Assembly (NCBI GenBank): GCA_040221095.1
Contig: JAVJVP010000017.1
Coordinates: forward strand, 186,001 to 250,000
From: UBA1479 sp040221095
GTDB lineage: Bacteria > Pseudomonadota > Alphaproteobacteria > Rhodospirillales > Casp-alpha2
Reading direction: 5' to 3'
Length of the DNA: 64,000 bases
Under the pieces are notes generated by a model that was not told where the DNA came from, did no database searches, and was given only the letters and a program-made list of their open reading frames with translations. The position numbers and the translations under genes were made by a program. This document shows, piece by piece, positions 32,442 to 41,722 of this stretch. Every line of letters begins with the position of its first letter. The stretch's first letter is position 1.

Positions 32442-33863
32442 TTAAAGGCCGGCCAGGGCGTCGTCGAGACGCCCCATGGTTTCCTCGCGGCCCAATACAT
32501 CCATGATCTCGAATACGCTCGGCGAAACCGTGCTGCCCGTGAGGGCGGCCCGGACAGGCTGTGCGACGGCACCGAGTTTCAGGCCGCCGGCTTCCCCGAA
32601 ACCCTTGGCGGCGGCCATCAGGGCCTCGTCGCTCCAGGTTTCACAGGCATCCAGGACGGGGCGCAGGTCGCGGAGCAGGGCAACGCCGTCCGAACCCAGC
32701 TGCTGCTGCGCTTTATCCGTCATGGGGATGGGGCGTTGAAGGGCGTAAAAGGTAGCGTTTTCAGATAGTTCTGAAATTGTTTTCGCGCGTTCCTTCAAAC
32801 CAGCCATGCCTTTAAATAGCCGATCCCGAGCCTCTTTAGCAAGCCTTCCCGGATGCCCGGCCTCAAGACGTTCCATGACCAGGCCGGTCAGCCGGGCGTC
32901 GTCGGCCTCGCGGATATAGGTGCCGTTCAGGCTGGTCAGCTTGGCGACGTCGAACCGGGCCGCCGATTTGCCGACGTTTTCCAGCCCGAACCATTCGATC
33001 GCCTGGTCCGTGGAAATGATTTCGTCGTCGCCGTGGCTCCAGCCCAGGCGCAACAGATAGTTGCGCAGCGCTTCGGGCAGGAAGCCGTCGTCGCGGTAGG
33101 ATTCGACACCCAGCGCCCCATGCCGTTTCGACAATTTGGCCCCGTCGGCGCCGTGGATCAGGGGGATATGGGCGAAGATGGGCGCCTCCCAGCCGAGCGC
33201 CAGGTACAGCTGCGTCTGGCGGAAGGCGTTGGTCAGGTGGTCGTCGCCGCGAATCACATGGGTGATGCCCATGTCGTGGTCGTCGACGACGACGGCCAGC
33301 ATGTAGGTCGGCGTGCCGTCGGCGCGCAGCAGCACCATGTCGTCCAACTGCGCGTTGGCCACGGTGACCCGACCCTGGACCAGATCGTCGATCACCGTTT
33401 CGCCCTCGAGCGGCGCCTTCATGCGGATCACCGGATCGACCCCGGCGGGGGCGTCGGACGGGTCGCGGTCGCGCCAGGTGCCGTCGTACAGGCGCTGGCG
33501 GCCTTCCTTGCGCGCGGTCTCGCGCATGACGGTCAGTTCCTCGGGCGAGCAATAGCACTTGTAGGCTTTGCCCTCGGCCAGCAGGCGTTCGGCGGCGGCG
33601 CGATGCTGGTCGGCGCGTTCGAACTGGGAAATCGGCTCGCCGTCCCAATCCAGGCCGAGCCATTCCAGCCCGGCATAGATGGCGTCGACCGCCGCCTGGG
33701 TCGAGCGCGCGCGGTCCGTGTCCTCGATCCTGAGATAGAACTTGCCGCCGTCGCCATGGCGTTGGTGATGCTTGGCGAACAACCAGTTGTACAGGGCCGT
33801 GCGCGCGCCGCCGATGTGCAGGTAACCAGTGGGAGAAGGGGCGAAGCGGGTCACGACCGTCAT
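32442..33863 (-). CDS. gltX: Glutamyl-tRNA synthetase
   Basis: This 473-residue class I synthetase charges tRNA-Glu. The first nucleotide-binding motif is PSPTGYLHIGGARTALYNW near the start, and the second (KMSKS type) is KLSKRHGALGV. The LRIEDTDRARST segment is intact, and a helical anticodon-binding domain follows. The ATG at 33863 is used because homology begins at MTVVTRFAPSPTG. The longer frame upstream has no homology and runs through the divergent comEC promoter region. In alphaproteobacteria two GltX paralogues are common, and some are non-discriminating. That cannot be told here. Confidence 0.95.
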   Translation of the reverse strand: MTVVTRFAPSPTGYLHIGGARTALYNWLFAKHHQRHGDGGKFYLRIEDTDRARSTQAAVDAIYAGLEWLGLDWDGEPISQFERADQHRAAAERLLAEGKAYKCYCSPEELTVMRETARKEGRQRLYDGTWRDRDPSDAPAGVDPVIRMKAPLEGETVIDDLVQGRVTVANAQLDDMVLLRADGTPTYMLAVVVDDHDMGITHVIRGDDHLTNAFRQTQLYLALGWEAPIFAHIPLIHGADGAKLSKRHGALGVESYRDDGFLPEALRNYLLRLGWSHGDDEIISTDQAIEWFGLENVGKSAARFDVAKLTSLNGTYIREADDARLTGLVMERLEAGHPGRLAKEARDRLFKGMAGLKERAKTISELSENATFYALQRPIPMTDKAQQQLGSDGVALLRDLRPVLDACETWSDEALMAAAKGFGEAGGLKLGAVAQPVRAALTGSTVSPSVFEIMDVLGREETMGRLDDALAGL

Positions 33864-34009
33864 GGCTGTCTTTTTGTCCTTATGTATCCCTGAATGCGGG
33901 ACTTTAACGGGGGGCGCCGGAGGGATAGCATACTTTCTGTGCGGGCGCAGCATTCCTTGTGCCGGCATGGAATCCGGGGATGGGCAGGCGCGGGGGCGCC
34001 GAGGGTGAA

Positions 34010-36160
34010 ATGTCCCTAAGACACTGGTTTCAAAGCGAGTTGGCCGCCGCTGTCGCGGCCAACAGGGGGCGTTGGCCATTCGCCCTGCCGGTCGGCATGG
34101 GGATCGGCATCGGGGCCTATTTCCTGTTGCCGGAGGAACCGGTCTGGTTCGCCGGGCCGCTGGTTCTGGCCGGCGCCGTCTTGGCGGCGGCGCTGCTGCG
34201 GCGATGGGGTGGCGCAGCCTTCCTTATCGCTCTGGTTCTCGCCTTCGGGGCGCTCGGCTTCGCCGCCGCGTCCCTGCGCACTCACAGCCTGGACGGGCGG
34301 TTGCTGGCCCAGGAAACGCCGACCACGGTGATCGAGGGCCGCATCGTCGAGTTCGAGCCTTATCACCAGGGATCGCGGGTGATCCTGGACCGGGTCCGCG
34401 TCGCCGCCCTGGGCCAGCCGGCAACGCCGGAGCGCGTGCGTCTCCGCCTGCGCGGCCAACAGCCGGTGCTCAAGGCCGGGGACTGGATCCGTTTGCGCGG
34501 CCGCCTGTCGGCGCCGTCGCCGCCCCTGATGCCGGGCGGCTTCGATTTTCAGCGCCACGCCTATTTCACGGGCATCGGCGCCGTCGGCTTTTCCATGGGC
34601 TCGGCACGGGTTCTGGGCGGCCCGCCGCCGGGGCCGTTCGACTGGCGCATTCACCTGTCGAACCTGCGGGTCCGGCTGGCGGCGCGGGTCACCGATGCCG
34701 TGCCGGGCCATGCCGGGGCGGTCGCGGCGGCGCTGATCACCGGTTATCGGTCACTGATCCCCGAACCGGTCCTGAACGCCTTCCGCGATGCCGGGCTGGC
34801 CCACCTTCTGGCCATTTCCGGGCTGCACATCGGTCTGGCGGCCGGGATCGTGTTTTTCGGCGCCAGGCGGGTTCTCAGCCTTTATCCGCCCCTGGCTCAG
34901 CGTCTTCCGGTGAAGAAGGCGGCCGCGCTCCTGGCCCTGCTGGCCGCCTTCGGCTACGCCCTGATGGCCGGGGCCACGGTGCCGACCCAGCGCGCCTTCC
35001 TGATCGCCGCCATGGTGCTGATCGCCGTCATGGTCGACCGCCGGGGCATATCCCTGCGCATGCTGGCTTGGGGGGCCACGGTGGTCCTGCTGATCCAGCC
35101 GGAAAGCCTGCTCGGCCCCAGTTTCCAGATGTCCTTCGCCGCCGCCATCGCCCTGGTCTCGGCCTATGAGGCCGCCGCCGAACGCGGGCTGTGGCGGCGG
35201 GACGGCGGTACCCCGGCCTGGGCCGGGCGGGGGATATGGCTGTACGCCGCCGGCGTTGTTTTCACCACGGTGGTCGCCAGTTTGGCGACGGCGCCCTTCG
35301 TGCTCTACCACTTCAACCAGGTCGCCAAGTTCGGGCTGCTCGCCAACCTGATCGCCGTGCCGGTGACGGCGCTCTGGGTCATGCCGGCGGCCATGCTGTC
35401 GTTCCTGCTGCTGCCGTTCGGCTGGGAAAAACTGGCGCTGGTCCCCATGGGCTGGGGCACGGATCTGGTCATCCAAACCGCGGACCGGGTCGCGGGTCTG
35501 CCCCAGGCCACGGAAATCCTGCCCTCGGCCCCGGCCTGGGCGCTGACCGGCCTGGCTTTGGGCGGCGTGTGGCTCTGCGTCCTGCGCGGACGGCTGCGCC
35601 TGGCGGGTCTGGCCGGGGTCGTGCTGTTCGCCACCGCCAATGCCCGGGTGACGCCGCCGGACCTCATCGTTTCGGGCACGGGCGACCTGGCCGCCGTGCG
35701 CGGCGACGGCGGCTATCTGTTCTCGTCCTTGCGCCATGGCCGGTTCACCCGGGAAAACTGGCTGGAACATGCGGGATTCCGCGCCGACGAGGCGACCCAA
35801 TGGCGGCGCGACGGGGGATACGGGGACAGAGGAGATGGGAATGCAGCGGCGGAAGGGTTGCGCTGCGACGGCGGCGGCTGCGTCCTGCGCCGCGCCGGCT
35901 GGCGGATCGCCCTGGCCGAAACCCGCGCGGCCCTGGCCGAAGATTGCGGGCAGGCCGACCTGGTGATCGCGCTGATTCCGGCCGGGCGGGCCTGCGACGG
36001 CACGGGGGTGCCGGTGATCGACCTGTTCGACCTCAGGGCCAAGGGTGCCCATAGCATCACCCTGGGCTCAGAGATCGACGTGCAGGCCGTCAACGACGGA
36101 CGCGGCAGGCGGCCCTGGGTGGTGCGTCAGGAGCGAAAACGGGGGGTGGAGAGGGACTGA
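34010..36160 (+). CDS. comEC: ComEC/Rec2-family DNA-uptake channel protein with degenerate C-terminal domain
   Basis: This membrane protein of about 716 residues has the N-terminal DUF4131/OB region (about 60-200), then the Competence domain with the AHLLAISGLHIGLAAG motif and eight or more helices (about 225-490). Its role would be transport of single-stranded DNA across the inner membrane. The C-terminal part (520-716) sits where the metallo-beta-lactamase domain usually is, but no HxHxDH zinc motif is visible, so it is probably inactive as a nuclease. This is common in alphaproteobacteria. The ATG at 34010 has GAGGG upstream. It diverges from gltX and converges on lexA, 15 bp apart. Confidence 0.88.
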   Translation: MSLRHWFQSELAAAVAANRGRWPFALPVGMGIGIGAYFLLPEEPVWFAGPLVLAGAVLAAALLRRWGGAAFLIALVLAFGALGFAAASLRTHSLDGRLLAQETPTTVIEGRIVEFEPYHQGSRVILDRVRVAALGQPATPERVRLRLRGQQPVLKAGDWIRLRGRLSAPSPPLMPGGFDFQRHAYFTGIGAVGFSMGSARVLGGPPPGPFDWRIHLSNLRVRLAARVTDAVPGHAGAVAAALITGYRSLIPEPVLNAFRDAGLAHLLAISGLHIGLAAGIVFFGARRVLSLYPPLAQRLPVKKAAALLALLAAFGYALMAGATVPTQRAFLIAAMVLIAVMVDRRGISLRMLAWGATVVLLIQPESLLGPSFQMSFAAAIALVSAYEAAAERGLWRRDGGTPAWAGRGIWLYAAGVVFTTVVASLATAPFVLYHFNQVAKFGLLANLIAVPVTALWVMPAAMLSFLLLPFGWEKLALVPMGWGTDLVIQTADRVAGLPQATEILPSAPAWALTGLALGGVWLCVLRGRLRLAGLAGVVLFATANARVTPPDLIVSGTGDLAAVRGDGGYLFSSLRHGRFTRENWLEHAGFRADEATQWRRDGGYGDRGDGNAAAEGLRCDGGGCVLRRAGWRIALAETRAALAEDCGQADLVIALIPAGRACDGTGVPVIDLFDLRAKGAHSITLGSEIDVQAVNDGRGRRPWVVRQERKRGVERD

Positions 36161-36175
36161 GTTGCTTGTGGCGCC

Positions 36176-36910
36176 TCAGTACTTGCGCATCAGGCCGACG
36201 AGGCAGCCCTGAACCTCGACCTGATCGGGCCCGAAGATGCGGGTTTCATAGGCCTTGTTGGCCGGTTCCAGGGCGATCGAGGCGCCCTTGCGGCGCAGCC
36301 GCTTCAGGGTCACTTCCGAGCCTTCGACCAGGGCCACCACGATGGCCCCGTTGTCCGCCGTGTTGGTGCGCTTGATGATGACCGTGTCGCCGTCGTGGAT
36401 GCCGGCCTCGACCATGGAATCGCCATCGACCTCCAGCGCGTAATGTTCGCCGCCGCCCAGCATGGAGGGCGGCACGTCGACGGCGTTGGAATGATCGCGC
36501 AGGGCCTCGATCGGCGTGCCGGCGGCGATCCGCCCGTACAGCGGCAGGGACACGGCCTCGCCGGGCTGGCCGACGTCGCCGCCACCGGACAGCGGCACGG
36601 GGCCGCTGCCGAAGCGGCCGGGAATGACGTTGGTGGGGGCGGGCGCCGGGGCGGGGCGGGACGCGGCGTGGCCCGTGTTTGAGCCCATGTCCATGTTCTC
36701 CGGCAGGCGCAGCACCTCCAAGGCCCGCGCGCGGTGGGGCAGGCGGCGGATGAAGCCCCGTTCCTCCAGCCCCGTGATGAGGCGGTGAATGCCCGACTTG
36801 GAACGCAGGTCGAGAGCTTCCTTCATTTCCTCGAACGACGGAGATACGCCCGATTCATTGAGCTTTTTGTCGATGAAGACGAGAAGTTGGTACTGCTTTT
36901 TCGTGAGCAT
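36176..36910 (-). CDS. lexA: LexA repressor
   Basis: This 244-residue SOS repressor and self-cleaving serine protease has the N-terminal winged helix (about 1-65, with SKSGIHRLITGLEERGFIRRL as recognition region), a Pro/Gly-rich linker of about 50 residues, longer than in E. coli LexA (202), and a C-terminal peptidase domain. The cleavage site is A130-G131. The catalytic pair is S165 in DGDSMVEAG and K203 in EVTLKRL. RecA filaments trigger cleavage on DNA damage (family knowledge). A LexA box overlaps its own promoter at 37067-37095. Confidence 0.97.
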   Translation of the reverse strand: MLTKKQYQLLVFIDKKLNESGVSPSFEEMKEALDLRSKSGIHRLITGLEERGFIRRLPHRARALEVLRLPENMDMGSNTGHAASRPAPAPAPTNVIPGRFGSGPVPLSGGGDVGQPGEAVSLPLYGRIAAGTPIEALRDHSNAVDVPPSMLGGGEHYALEVDGDSMVEAGIHDGDTVIIKRTNTADNGAIVVALVEGSEVTLKRLRRKGASIALEPANKAYETRIFGPDQVEVQGCLVGLMRKY

Positions 36911-37066
36911 GCTGTCTCCGCCCCTTTGGCCGCCGATGGGTCGGGGGCAAATGCGGAACTGAATCCGCGACCGCCGACATCATCCAGACCTTTTGCCTTG
37001 TTTCATCGGATGTTTCGCGGGGATACAACCGCGAACAATATGATGCAACCTGAATATACACCATAT

Positions 37067-37095
37067 GTTCTACTTTGGTTCACGTATCGTGTCAA
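37067..37095 (-). promoter_or_regulatory. lexA promoter with overlapping SOS (LexA) box
   Basis: The minus strand shows TTGACA (37095-37090), a 17-nt spacer and TAGAAC (37072-37067). Overlapping the -10 is GAAC-N7-GAAC (GTTC-N7-GTTC at 37067-37081 on plus), the alphaproteobacterial LexA box. LexA bound here would block RNA polymerase, giving negative autoregulation. The leader to the ATG at 36910 would be about 150 nt. Confidence 0.8.
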
Positions 37096-37148
37096 CTTTG
37101 AATCGGATTGATCTTGGGGTATACCGCCGCGCGGGGCGGTCAGGGGGC

Positions 37149-38363
37149 TTAGAAGCGCAGGGCGCCGAAGCCGAGGGGCAGGATCCGCACCAGATCGCCG
37201 GCCTTGGCGGGCGGAGCGCCGATGTCGCGGATGATCAGGCAATCGGCTTTGGCGAAGGCCGCCAGCATGGCGCTGTCCTGGCGCGGGAAGGCGGTGGCCA
37301 CGGCGCGGCCGTCGGCCGTGGTGTCCAGGCTGGCCCGCATGTAGTCCTCGCGCTTGCCGTTGGCGGGCAGGTCAGTGCCCAGCACGGCGGTTGATTCCCT
37401 GCGCTCGTCCACCAGTCCCAGCATCTTGGCGATGGCGGCGCGCAGGAACAGGGCGCTGGTCACGCCCGTGGACACGGGGTTGCCCGGCAATCCCAGCATG
37501 GGCGTGCCGTCGATATGGCCGAAAATCAGCGGCTTTCCCGGGCGCATGGCGATCTTGTAGAAATCCAGCTCGAACCCGCGCCCGCCCAGCACCTGACGGA
37601 CCAGGTCATGGTCGCCGACCGACGCCCCGCCCATGGTCACCAGAAGATCGGCGCCGCGCGCCCCCGCAAGCGTTTCCGCCAGGCTTTCCGGGGTGTCGCG
37701 GGCGATGCCCAGGCTGACCGGCTGGCCGCCCATGGCGGTGACATAGGCGGCAAGGGCCAGGCTGTTGGAGGAAATGATCTGGCCGGGGCCGACCGGCTGA
37801 CCCGGCATCACGACCTCGTCGCCGGTGGCGACGAAGGCGACGCGGGGGCGCCGGCGCACCATCAGCCAGGGCACGTTCATGGCCGCGGCCAGACCGACGC
37901 CGCGGGCGGTGACGACCTGCCCGGCCCGCAGCAGCACCTCGCCAGCGCTGAAATCGAGCCCCGCCGGGCGCACGAACTCGCCCTTTTCGGCCGGTTTTTC
38001 GGTCACCCGCACGGTGTCGCCGTCGCGTTCCGTGTCTTCCTGGATGACGATGGTGTCGGCCCCTTCGGGCAGGGCGCCGCCGGTGAAGATGCGGGCCGCC
38101 TGGCCGGGGGTGAGGGCGCCTGAAAAGACATGACCGGCGGCGGCCTCGCCGATCACGGTCAGGTCGGCCGGAATGGCCGTGAGGTCGTCCCAGCGCGCGG
38201 CATAGCCGTCCATGGCCGAGACGGCGGTGGGCGGATGGGTCAGGGTCGAGGCCACGTCTTGCGCCAGCACCCGGCCGAGCGCGGCATCAAGCGAGACCTG
38301 TTCGGCCGGCAGCAGGCCGCAGCCGGCGGAAACTTTTTCCAGGGCATCGATGACGGACAGCAT
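37149..38363 (-). CDS. moeA: Molybdopterin molybdenumtransferase
   Basis: This 404-residue enzyme inserts molybdate into adenylylated molybdopterin to make the molybdenum cofactor. The opening AL-xx-V and HPPTAVSAMDGYAARWDDL segments are typical. The MoeA core has GDEVVMPGQPVGPGQIISSNS and LVTMGGASVGDHDLV, followed by GLPGNPVSTGVTSALFLRAA and a C-terminal beta domain. It follows moaC by 26 bp in the trpC-moaC-moeA order common in Rhodospirillales. Confidence 0.95.
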   Translation of the reverse strand: MLSVIDALEKVSAGCGLLPAEQVSLDAALGRVLAQDVASTLTHPPTAVSAMDGYAARWDDLTAIPADLTVIGEAAAGHVFSGALTPGQAARIFTGGALPEGADTIVIQEDTERDGDTVRVTEKPAEKGEFVRPAGLDFSAGEVLLRAGQVVTARGVGLAAAMNVPWLMVRRRPRVAFVATGDEVVMPGQPVGPGQIISSNSLALAAYVTAMGGQPVSLGIARDTPESLAETLAGARGADLLVTMGGASVGDHDLVRQVLGGRGFELDFYKIAMRPGKPLIFGHIDGTPMLGLPGNPVSTGVTSALFLRAAIAKMLGLVDERRESTAVLGTDLPANGKREDYMRASLDTTADGRAVATAFPRQDSAMLAAFAKADCLIIRDIGAPPAKAGDLVRILPLGFGALRF

Positions 38364-38389
38364 GGTGGCGGGCTCCCTGGGGCCTTGCT

Positions 38390-38869
38390 TTAAGCGGCGT
38401 CGAAGGTGCCGGATTTTCCGCCGGACTTGTGGGTCAGACGCACATCCTCGATGCGCATACCGCGGTCAACGGCCTTGCACATGTCATAGACCGTGAGGGC
38501 GGCGACGGTGACCGCCGTCAGGGCCTCCATCTCGACCCCGGTCTGGCCGGTCAGACGGCAGGTCGCCTGGATATCCACGGCGTTGCGCGCCGGATCGCAG
38601 GTCAATTCGACCTTGACCGAGGTCAGCATCAGGGGATGGCACAGCGGGATCAGGTCCGGCGTGCGCTTGGCGGCCATGATGCCGGCCAATTGCGCCACCG
38701 ACAGCACGTCGCCCTTCTTCACGCCCCGGTCCAGGATGCGCTGAAGGGTTTCCGGCGCCATGAGGACGCTGCCCTTGGCCGTGGCGCTGCGTTCCGTCGC
38801 GTCCTTGGCCGACACGTCGACCATGACGGCGTTGCCCTCGGCGTCCAGATGGGTGAAATCGTCGGCCAT
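38390..38869 (-). CDS. moaC: Cyclic pyranopterin monophosphate synthase
   Basis: This 159-residue enzyme works after MoaA in the first step of molybdenum cofactor synthesis. It is a hexamer with active-site residues in GVKKGDVLSVAQLAGIMAAKRTPDLIPLCHPLMLT, including the histidine of CHPL. The TGQTGVEMEALTAVTVAALTVYDMCKAVDRGM stretch and the VRLTHKSGGKSGTF end are conserved. Length is normal. It is on the same strand as trpC (24-bp gap) and moeA (26-bp gap). Confidence 0.96.
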   Translation of the reverse strand: MADDFTHLDAEGNAVMVDVSAKDATERSATAKGSVLMAPETLQRILDRGVKKGDVLSVAQLAGIMAAKRTPDLIPLCHPLMLTSVKVELTCDPARNAVDIQATCRLTGQTGVEMEALTAVTVAALTVYDMCKAVDRGMRIEDVRLTHKSGGKSGTFDAA

Positions 38870-38893
38870 GCCCGCGTGTCCTTGTGGTTTGTC

Positions 38894-39709
38894 TCAGGCC
38901 GCCGCCCGCGCGGTCGACAGCAGGGTGCGCGTGGCGCTTTCGACGTCGTCCTGACGCATCAGGGATTCACCGATCAGGAAACAGCGCGCCCCGGCGGTCG
39001 CCATGCGTTTCAGGTCGGATCCCGAATTCAGCCCGCTTTCGCTGACCAGGACACGGTCGTCGGGCACGCCGCGGGCCAGGCGCTCCGTGGTTTCCAGGGA
39101 CACCTTCAAGGTCGTCAGATCGCGGTTGTTGATGCCGATCAGCGGGCTGCGCAGACGTAGTGCCCGGTCAAGTTCGGCCGTGTCATGGACCTCGACCAGC
39201 ACGTCCATGCCCAGGTCGAAGGCGCAATGTTCCAGGTCGCGCGCCGTCGCGTCATCGAGGGCGGCCATGATCAGCAGGATGCAATCCGCGCCCATGGCGC
39301 GGGCCTCGACCACCTGATAGGGGTCGATCATGAAGTCCTTGCGCAGCACGGGCAGGGTGCAGGCCGCGCGCGCGGCCATCAGATATTCGGCCCGGCCCTG
39401 GAAATAGGGCTCGTCCGTCAGCACGGACAGGCAGGTGGCGCCGCCGGCTTCGTAGGCGCGGGCGATGGCCGGCGGGTCGAAATCGGCGCGGATCACGCCC
39501 TGGGAGGGCGAGGCCTTCTTGATCTCGGCGATCAGCCCGAAACCGTCGCGTGAGGCCTCCCGCAGGGCATGCAGAAAACGGCGCGGTGCTGCCTGTTTAT
39601 GGGCTTGTTTCGTAAGGTCTTGCAGGCTGACGGCGCTCTTCTGCGCAAGCACGTGGACGCGCTTGTCGGCGATGATCTTGTCCAGCACGTTGGCGGGTTT
39701 CTCGGCCAT
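38894..39709 (-). CDS. trpC: Indole-3-glycerol phosphate synthase
   Basis: This 271-residue TIM-barrel enzyme closes the indole ring in tryptophan synthesis. The features are conserved: VLDKIIADKRV at the start, the AEIKKASPSQGVIRADFDP loop with catalytic lysine and phosphate-binding residues, LRKDFMIDPYQ, LIGINNRDLTTLKV and ESGLNSGSDL. It stands alone, not fused to trpF. The start lies 1 nt after the trpD stop. Confidence 0.96.
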   Translation of the reverse strand: MAEKPANVLDKIIADKRVHVLAQKSAVSLQDLTKQAHKQAAPRRFLHALREASRDGFGLIAEIKKASPSQGVIRADFDPPAIARAYEAGGATCLSVLTDEPYFQGRAEYLMAARAACTLPVLRKDFMIDPYQVVEARAMGADCILLIMAALDDATARDLEHCAFDLGMDVLVEVHDTAELDRALRLRSPLIGINNRDLTTLKVSLETTERLARGVPDDRVLVSESGLNSGSDLKRMATAGARCFLIGESLMRQDDVESATRTLLSTARAAA

Positions 39710-39710
39710 C

Positions 39711-40733
39711 TCATGCCCCCCCGTTCGTGATCGCGACCAGCCGGTCCAGGGCCTTGGCCGCGGCCCCGCCGTCGATCGCCCGGGCCGCCTCGGCCACGCC
39801 CGCCGTCAGGTCGCCCGCCTTGCCCGCGACGACCAGCGCCGCCGCCGCGTTGAACAGCACGATATCACGGTAGGGGCCCGGTTTACCCGCGACAAGGTCA
39901 CGGATCGCCTGGGCATTGACCTCGGGCGCGCCGCCCTTGAGGTCTTCGGGCCGGGCCGTCGGCAGGCCGGCGTCGGCCGGCGTCACGGTGAAGGTGGTCA
40001 CGGCGCCGTTCTTCAGTTCGGCAACGAACGACGGCCCCGTGGTGGTCAGCTCGTCCAGGCCGTCCTCGCCATGGACCACCCAGCAGGCTTCGGACCCCAG
40101 GTTTTTCAGGACCTGAGCCAGGGGTTCCACCCATTGACGGGCGAACACGCCGGTGAACTGGCGGGTGACCCCGGCCGGGTTGGACAGGGGGCCCAGGATG
40201 TTGAAGATCGTGCGGATGCCCATTTCGACCCGCGCCGGCATGACGTGCTTCATGGCCGTGTGGTGGCGGGGCGCCATCAGGAAGCCGATCCCGGCGTCGG
40301 AAATGGCGCGCTCGACCAGGGGCAATTCAGCATCCAGGTTGACGCCCAGCGAGGTCAGCACGTCCGCCGCGCCCGATTTCGACGACAGCGCCCGGTTGCC
40401 GTGCTTGGCCACGGGCACGCCGCAGCCGGCGACAACCAGGGCCGCGCCGGTCGAGACGTTGAACGTGCCCGATCCGTCGCCGCCCGTGCCGACCACGTCG
40501 ATGGCCCCGGCGGGGGCCGTGACGGGCAGCATCTTGGCCCGCATGGCGCGCACGGCGCCGGTGATTTCGTCGACGGTTTCGCCGCGCACGCGCAATGCCA
40601 TGAGAAGCCCGGCGATCTGCGCCGAGGTTGCGTCGCCGGACATGATGACGGCGAAGGCGTCCTCGGCCTCTTGGGCGGTCAGCGCCGTGCCGTCGGCGGC
40701 CTTGGCCAGAAAGGGCTTGAGCGCGTCACTCAT
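39711..40733 (-). CDS. trpD: Anthranilate phosphoribosyltransferase
   Basis: This 340-residue enzyme transfers phosphoribose from PRPP to anthranilate. The PRPP-binding GTGGDG is at 82-87, followed by STGAALVVAGCGVPVAKHGNR, and the family segments MAPRHHTAMKHVMPARVEMGIRTIFNILGPLSNPAG and VVHGEDGLDE are present. The ATG at 40733 overlaps the trpG stop by 4 nt. The longer upstream frame is inside trpG. Confidence 0.96.
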   Translation of the reverse strand: MSDALKPFLAKAADGTALTAQEAEDAFAVIMSGDATSAQIAGLLMALRVRGETVDEITGAVRAMRAKMLPVTAPAGAIDVVGTGGDGSGTFNVSTGAALVVAGCGVPVAKHGNRALSSKSGAADVLTSLGVNLDAELPLVERAISDAGIGFLMAPRHHTAMKHVMPARVEMGIRTIFNILGPLSNPAGVTRQFTGVFARQWVEPLAQVLKNLGSEACWVVHGEDGLDELTTTGPSFVAELKNGAVTTFTVTPADAGLPTARPEDLKGGAPEVNAQAIRDLVAGKPGPYRDIVLFNAAAALVVAGKAGDLTAGVAEAARAIDGGAAAKALDRLVAITNGGA

Positions 40734-41314
40734 GCCGCCGCCTTTGCGCCGGTCATGGCGATGAAGTTCCTGAGCAGTGCGTGGCCGTTTTCCGACGCGA
40801 TGCTTTCCGGATGGAATTGCACGCCGTAGATGGGCATGTCGCGGTGGGAAATCCCCTGGATCACGTCGTCCTCGCTGCGCGCGGTGATTTTCAGGCAATC
40901 GGGCACCGTCGCCGGGTCGATGGTCAGGGAATGATAGCGGGTCGCCGTGAACGGGCTGTCGATCCCGGCGAACACGCCGGAGCCGTCATGGGTCATGGTC
41001 GATACCTTGCCGTGCATGGGCTTGGGCGCCAGCACGACCTTGGCCCCGAAGGCCTGGCCGATGCACTGATGGCCCAGGCACACGCCCAGGATCGGCACCT
41101 TGCCGGCGGCCTCGGCGATCAGGTCGAGGCAGATGCCCGCCTTGTCGGGATCGCAGGGCCCGGGGGAGATGACGATGCCCTGCGGCTTGAGCGCCAGAAT
41201 CTCGGCCGGCGTGACCACGTCGTTGCGGTGAACGGTCACTTCGGCACCCAGTTCACCCAGGTAGTGCCACAGGTTGAACGTGAAGCTGTCGTAATTGTCG
41301 ATAAGGACAAACAT
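40730..41314 (-). CDS. trpG: Anthranilate synthase component II (glutamine amidotransferase)
   Basis: This 194-residue class I amidotransferase supplies ammonia to TrpE. The triad is present: C79 in GVCLGHQCIG, and His/Glu in the GVQFHPESI motif. The opening LIDNYDSFTFNLWHYLGELG is typical. In many bacteria it also serves p-aminobenzoate synthesis (PabA). It heads the trpGDC group here. trpE is on the same strand but is separated by a plus-strand gene and a 408-bp gap, so trpG probably has its own promoter. Confidence 0.96.
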   Translation of the reverse strand: MFVLIDNYDSFTFNLWHYLGELGAEVTVHRNDVVTPAEILALKPQGIVISPGPCDPDKAGICLDLIAEAAGKVPILGVCLGHQCIGQAFGAKVVLAPKPMHGKVSTMTHDGSGVFAGIDSPFTATRYHSLTIDPATVPDCLKITARSEDDVIQGISHRDMPIYGVQFHPESIASENGHALLRNFIAMTGAKAAA

Positions 41315-41722
41315 TCAACACCTTGGACATGGTTTCTGACGTGCCGGCGGAACACCGGACGGGAGCCGCAAAAGCGGGCGCCACAATGCCCTTTGGCGTC
41401 GCCGCGGGTCAAGGACTATAGATTTTCGTGCGGCCCCCGATTTTCCCCATGGAATAACATATATTGGACGCTTTCCACCGCTTGACCAGGGGCTTTTTGC
41501 GCGGCCGCGACGATACGCGCGCTTGTCCCCGGTACGGTCCGCCCCAGGTCTTGAACCCCAAGCGCAGCCGCATGATCTTAGGTGGCGGACCTGTTGGCAT
41601 GAGCGGCCGACGGGGCGGCGCCGGGCGTTCTCTGGGCCCGGCAGGCGCACGGCACCTTGACGGCCGGGGGGCGAGGGGAGTACCAGCGCAGTCCAGGGAC
41701 GGGCGTGACGTAAGCCTTTTAA
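41315..41722. other. 408-bp intergenic region between divergent trpG and yibQ-like gene
   Basis: No convincing gene was found. A 63-codon minus-strand frame (41409-41600) has no family match and no good ribosome binding site. Small stems such as CGCCA/TGGCG lie near 41380-41400, and there is an AT-rich patch at 41450-41465. No tandem tryptophan codons of a leader peptide were seen upstream of trpG. The region probably holds the two divergent promoters. Confidence 0.3.

Noticed and set aside
41409..41600. 63-codon minus-strand frame upstream of trpG as a trp leader peptide
   Set aside because: It has only two scattered tryptophans, no tandem Trp codons, no attenuator pair and no good Shine-Dalgarno.
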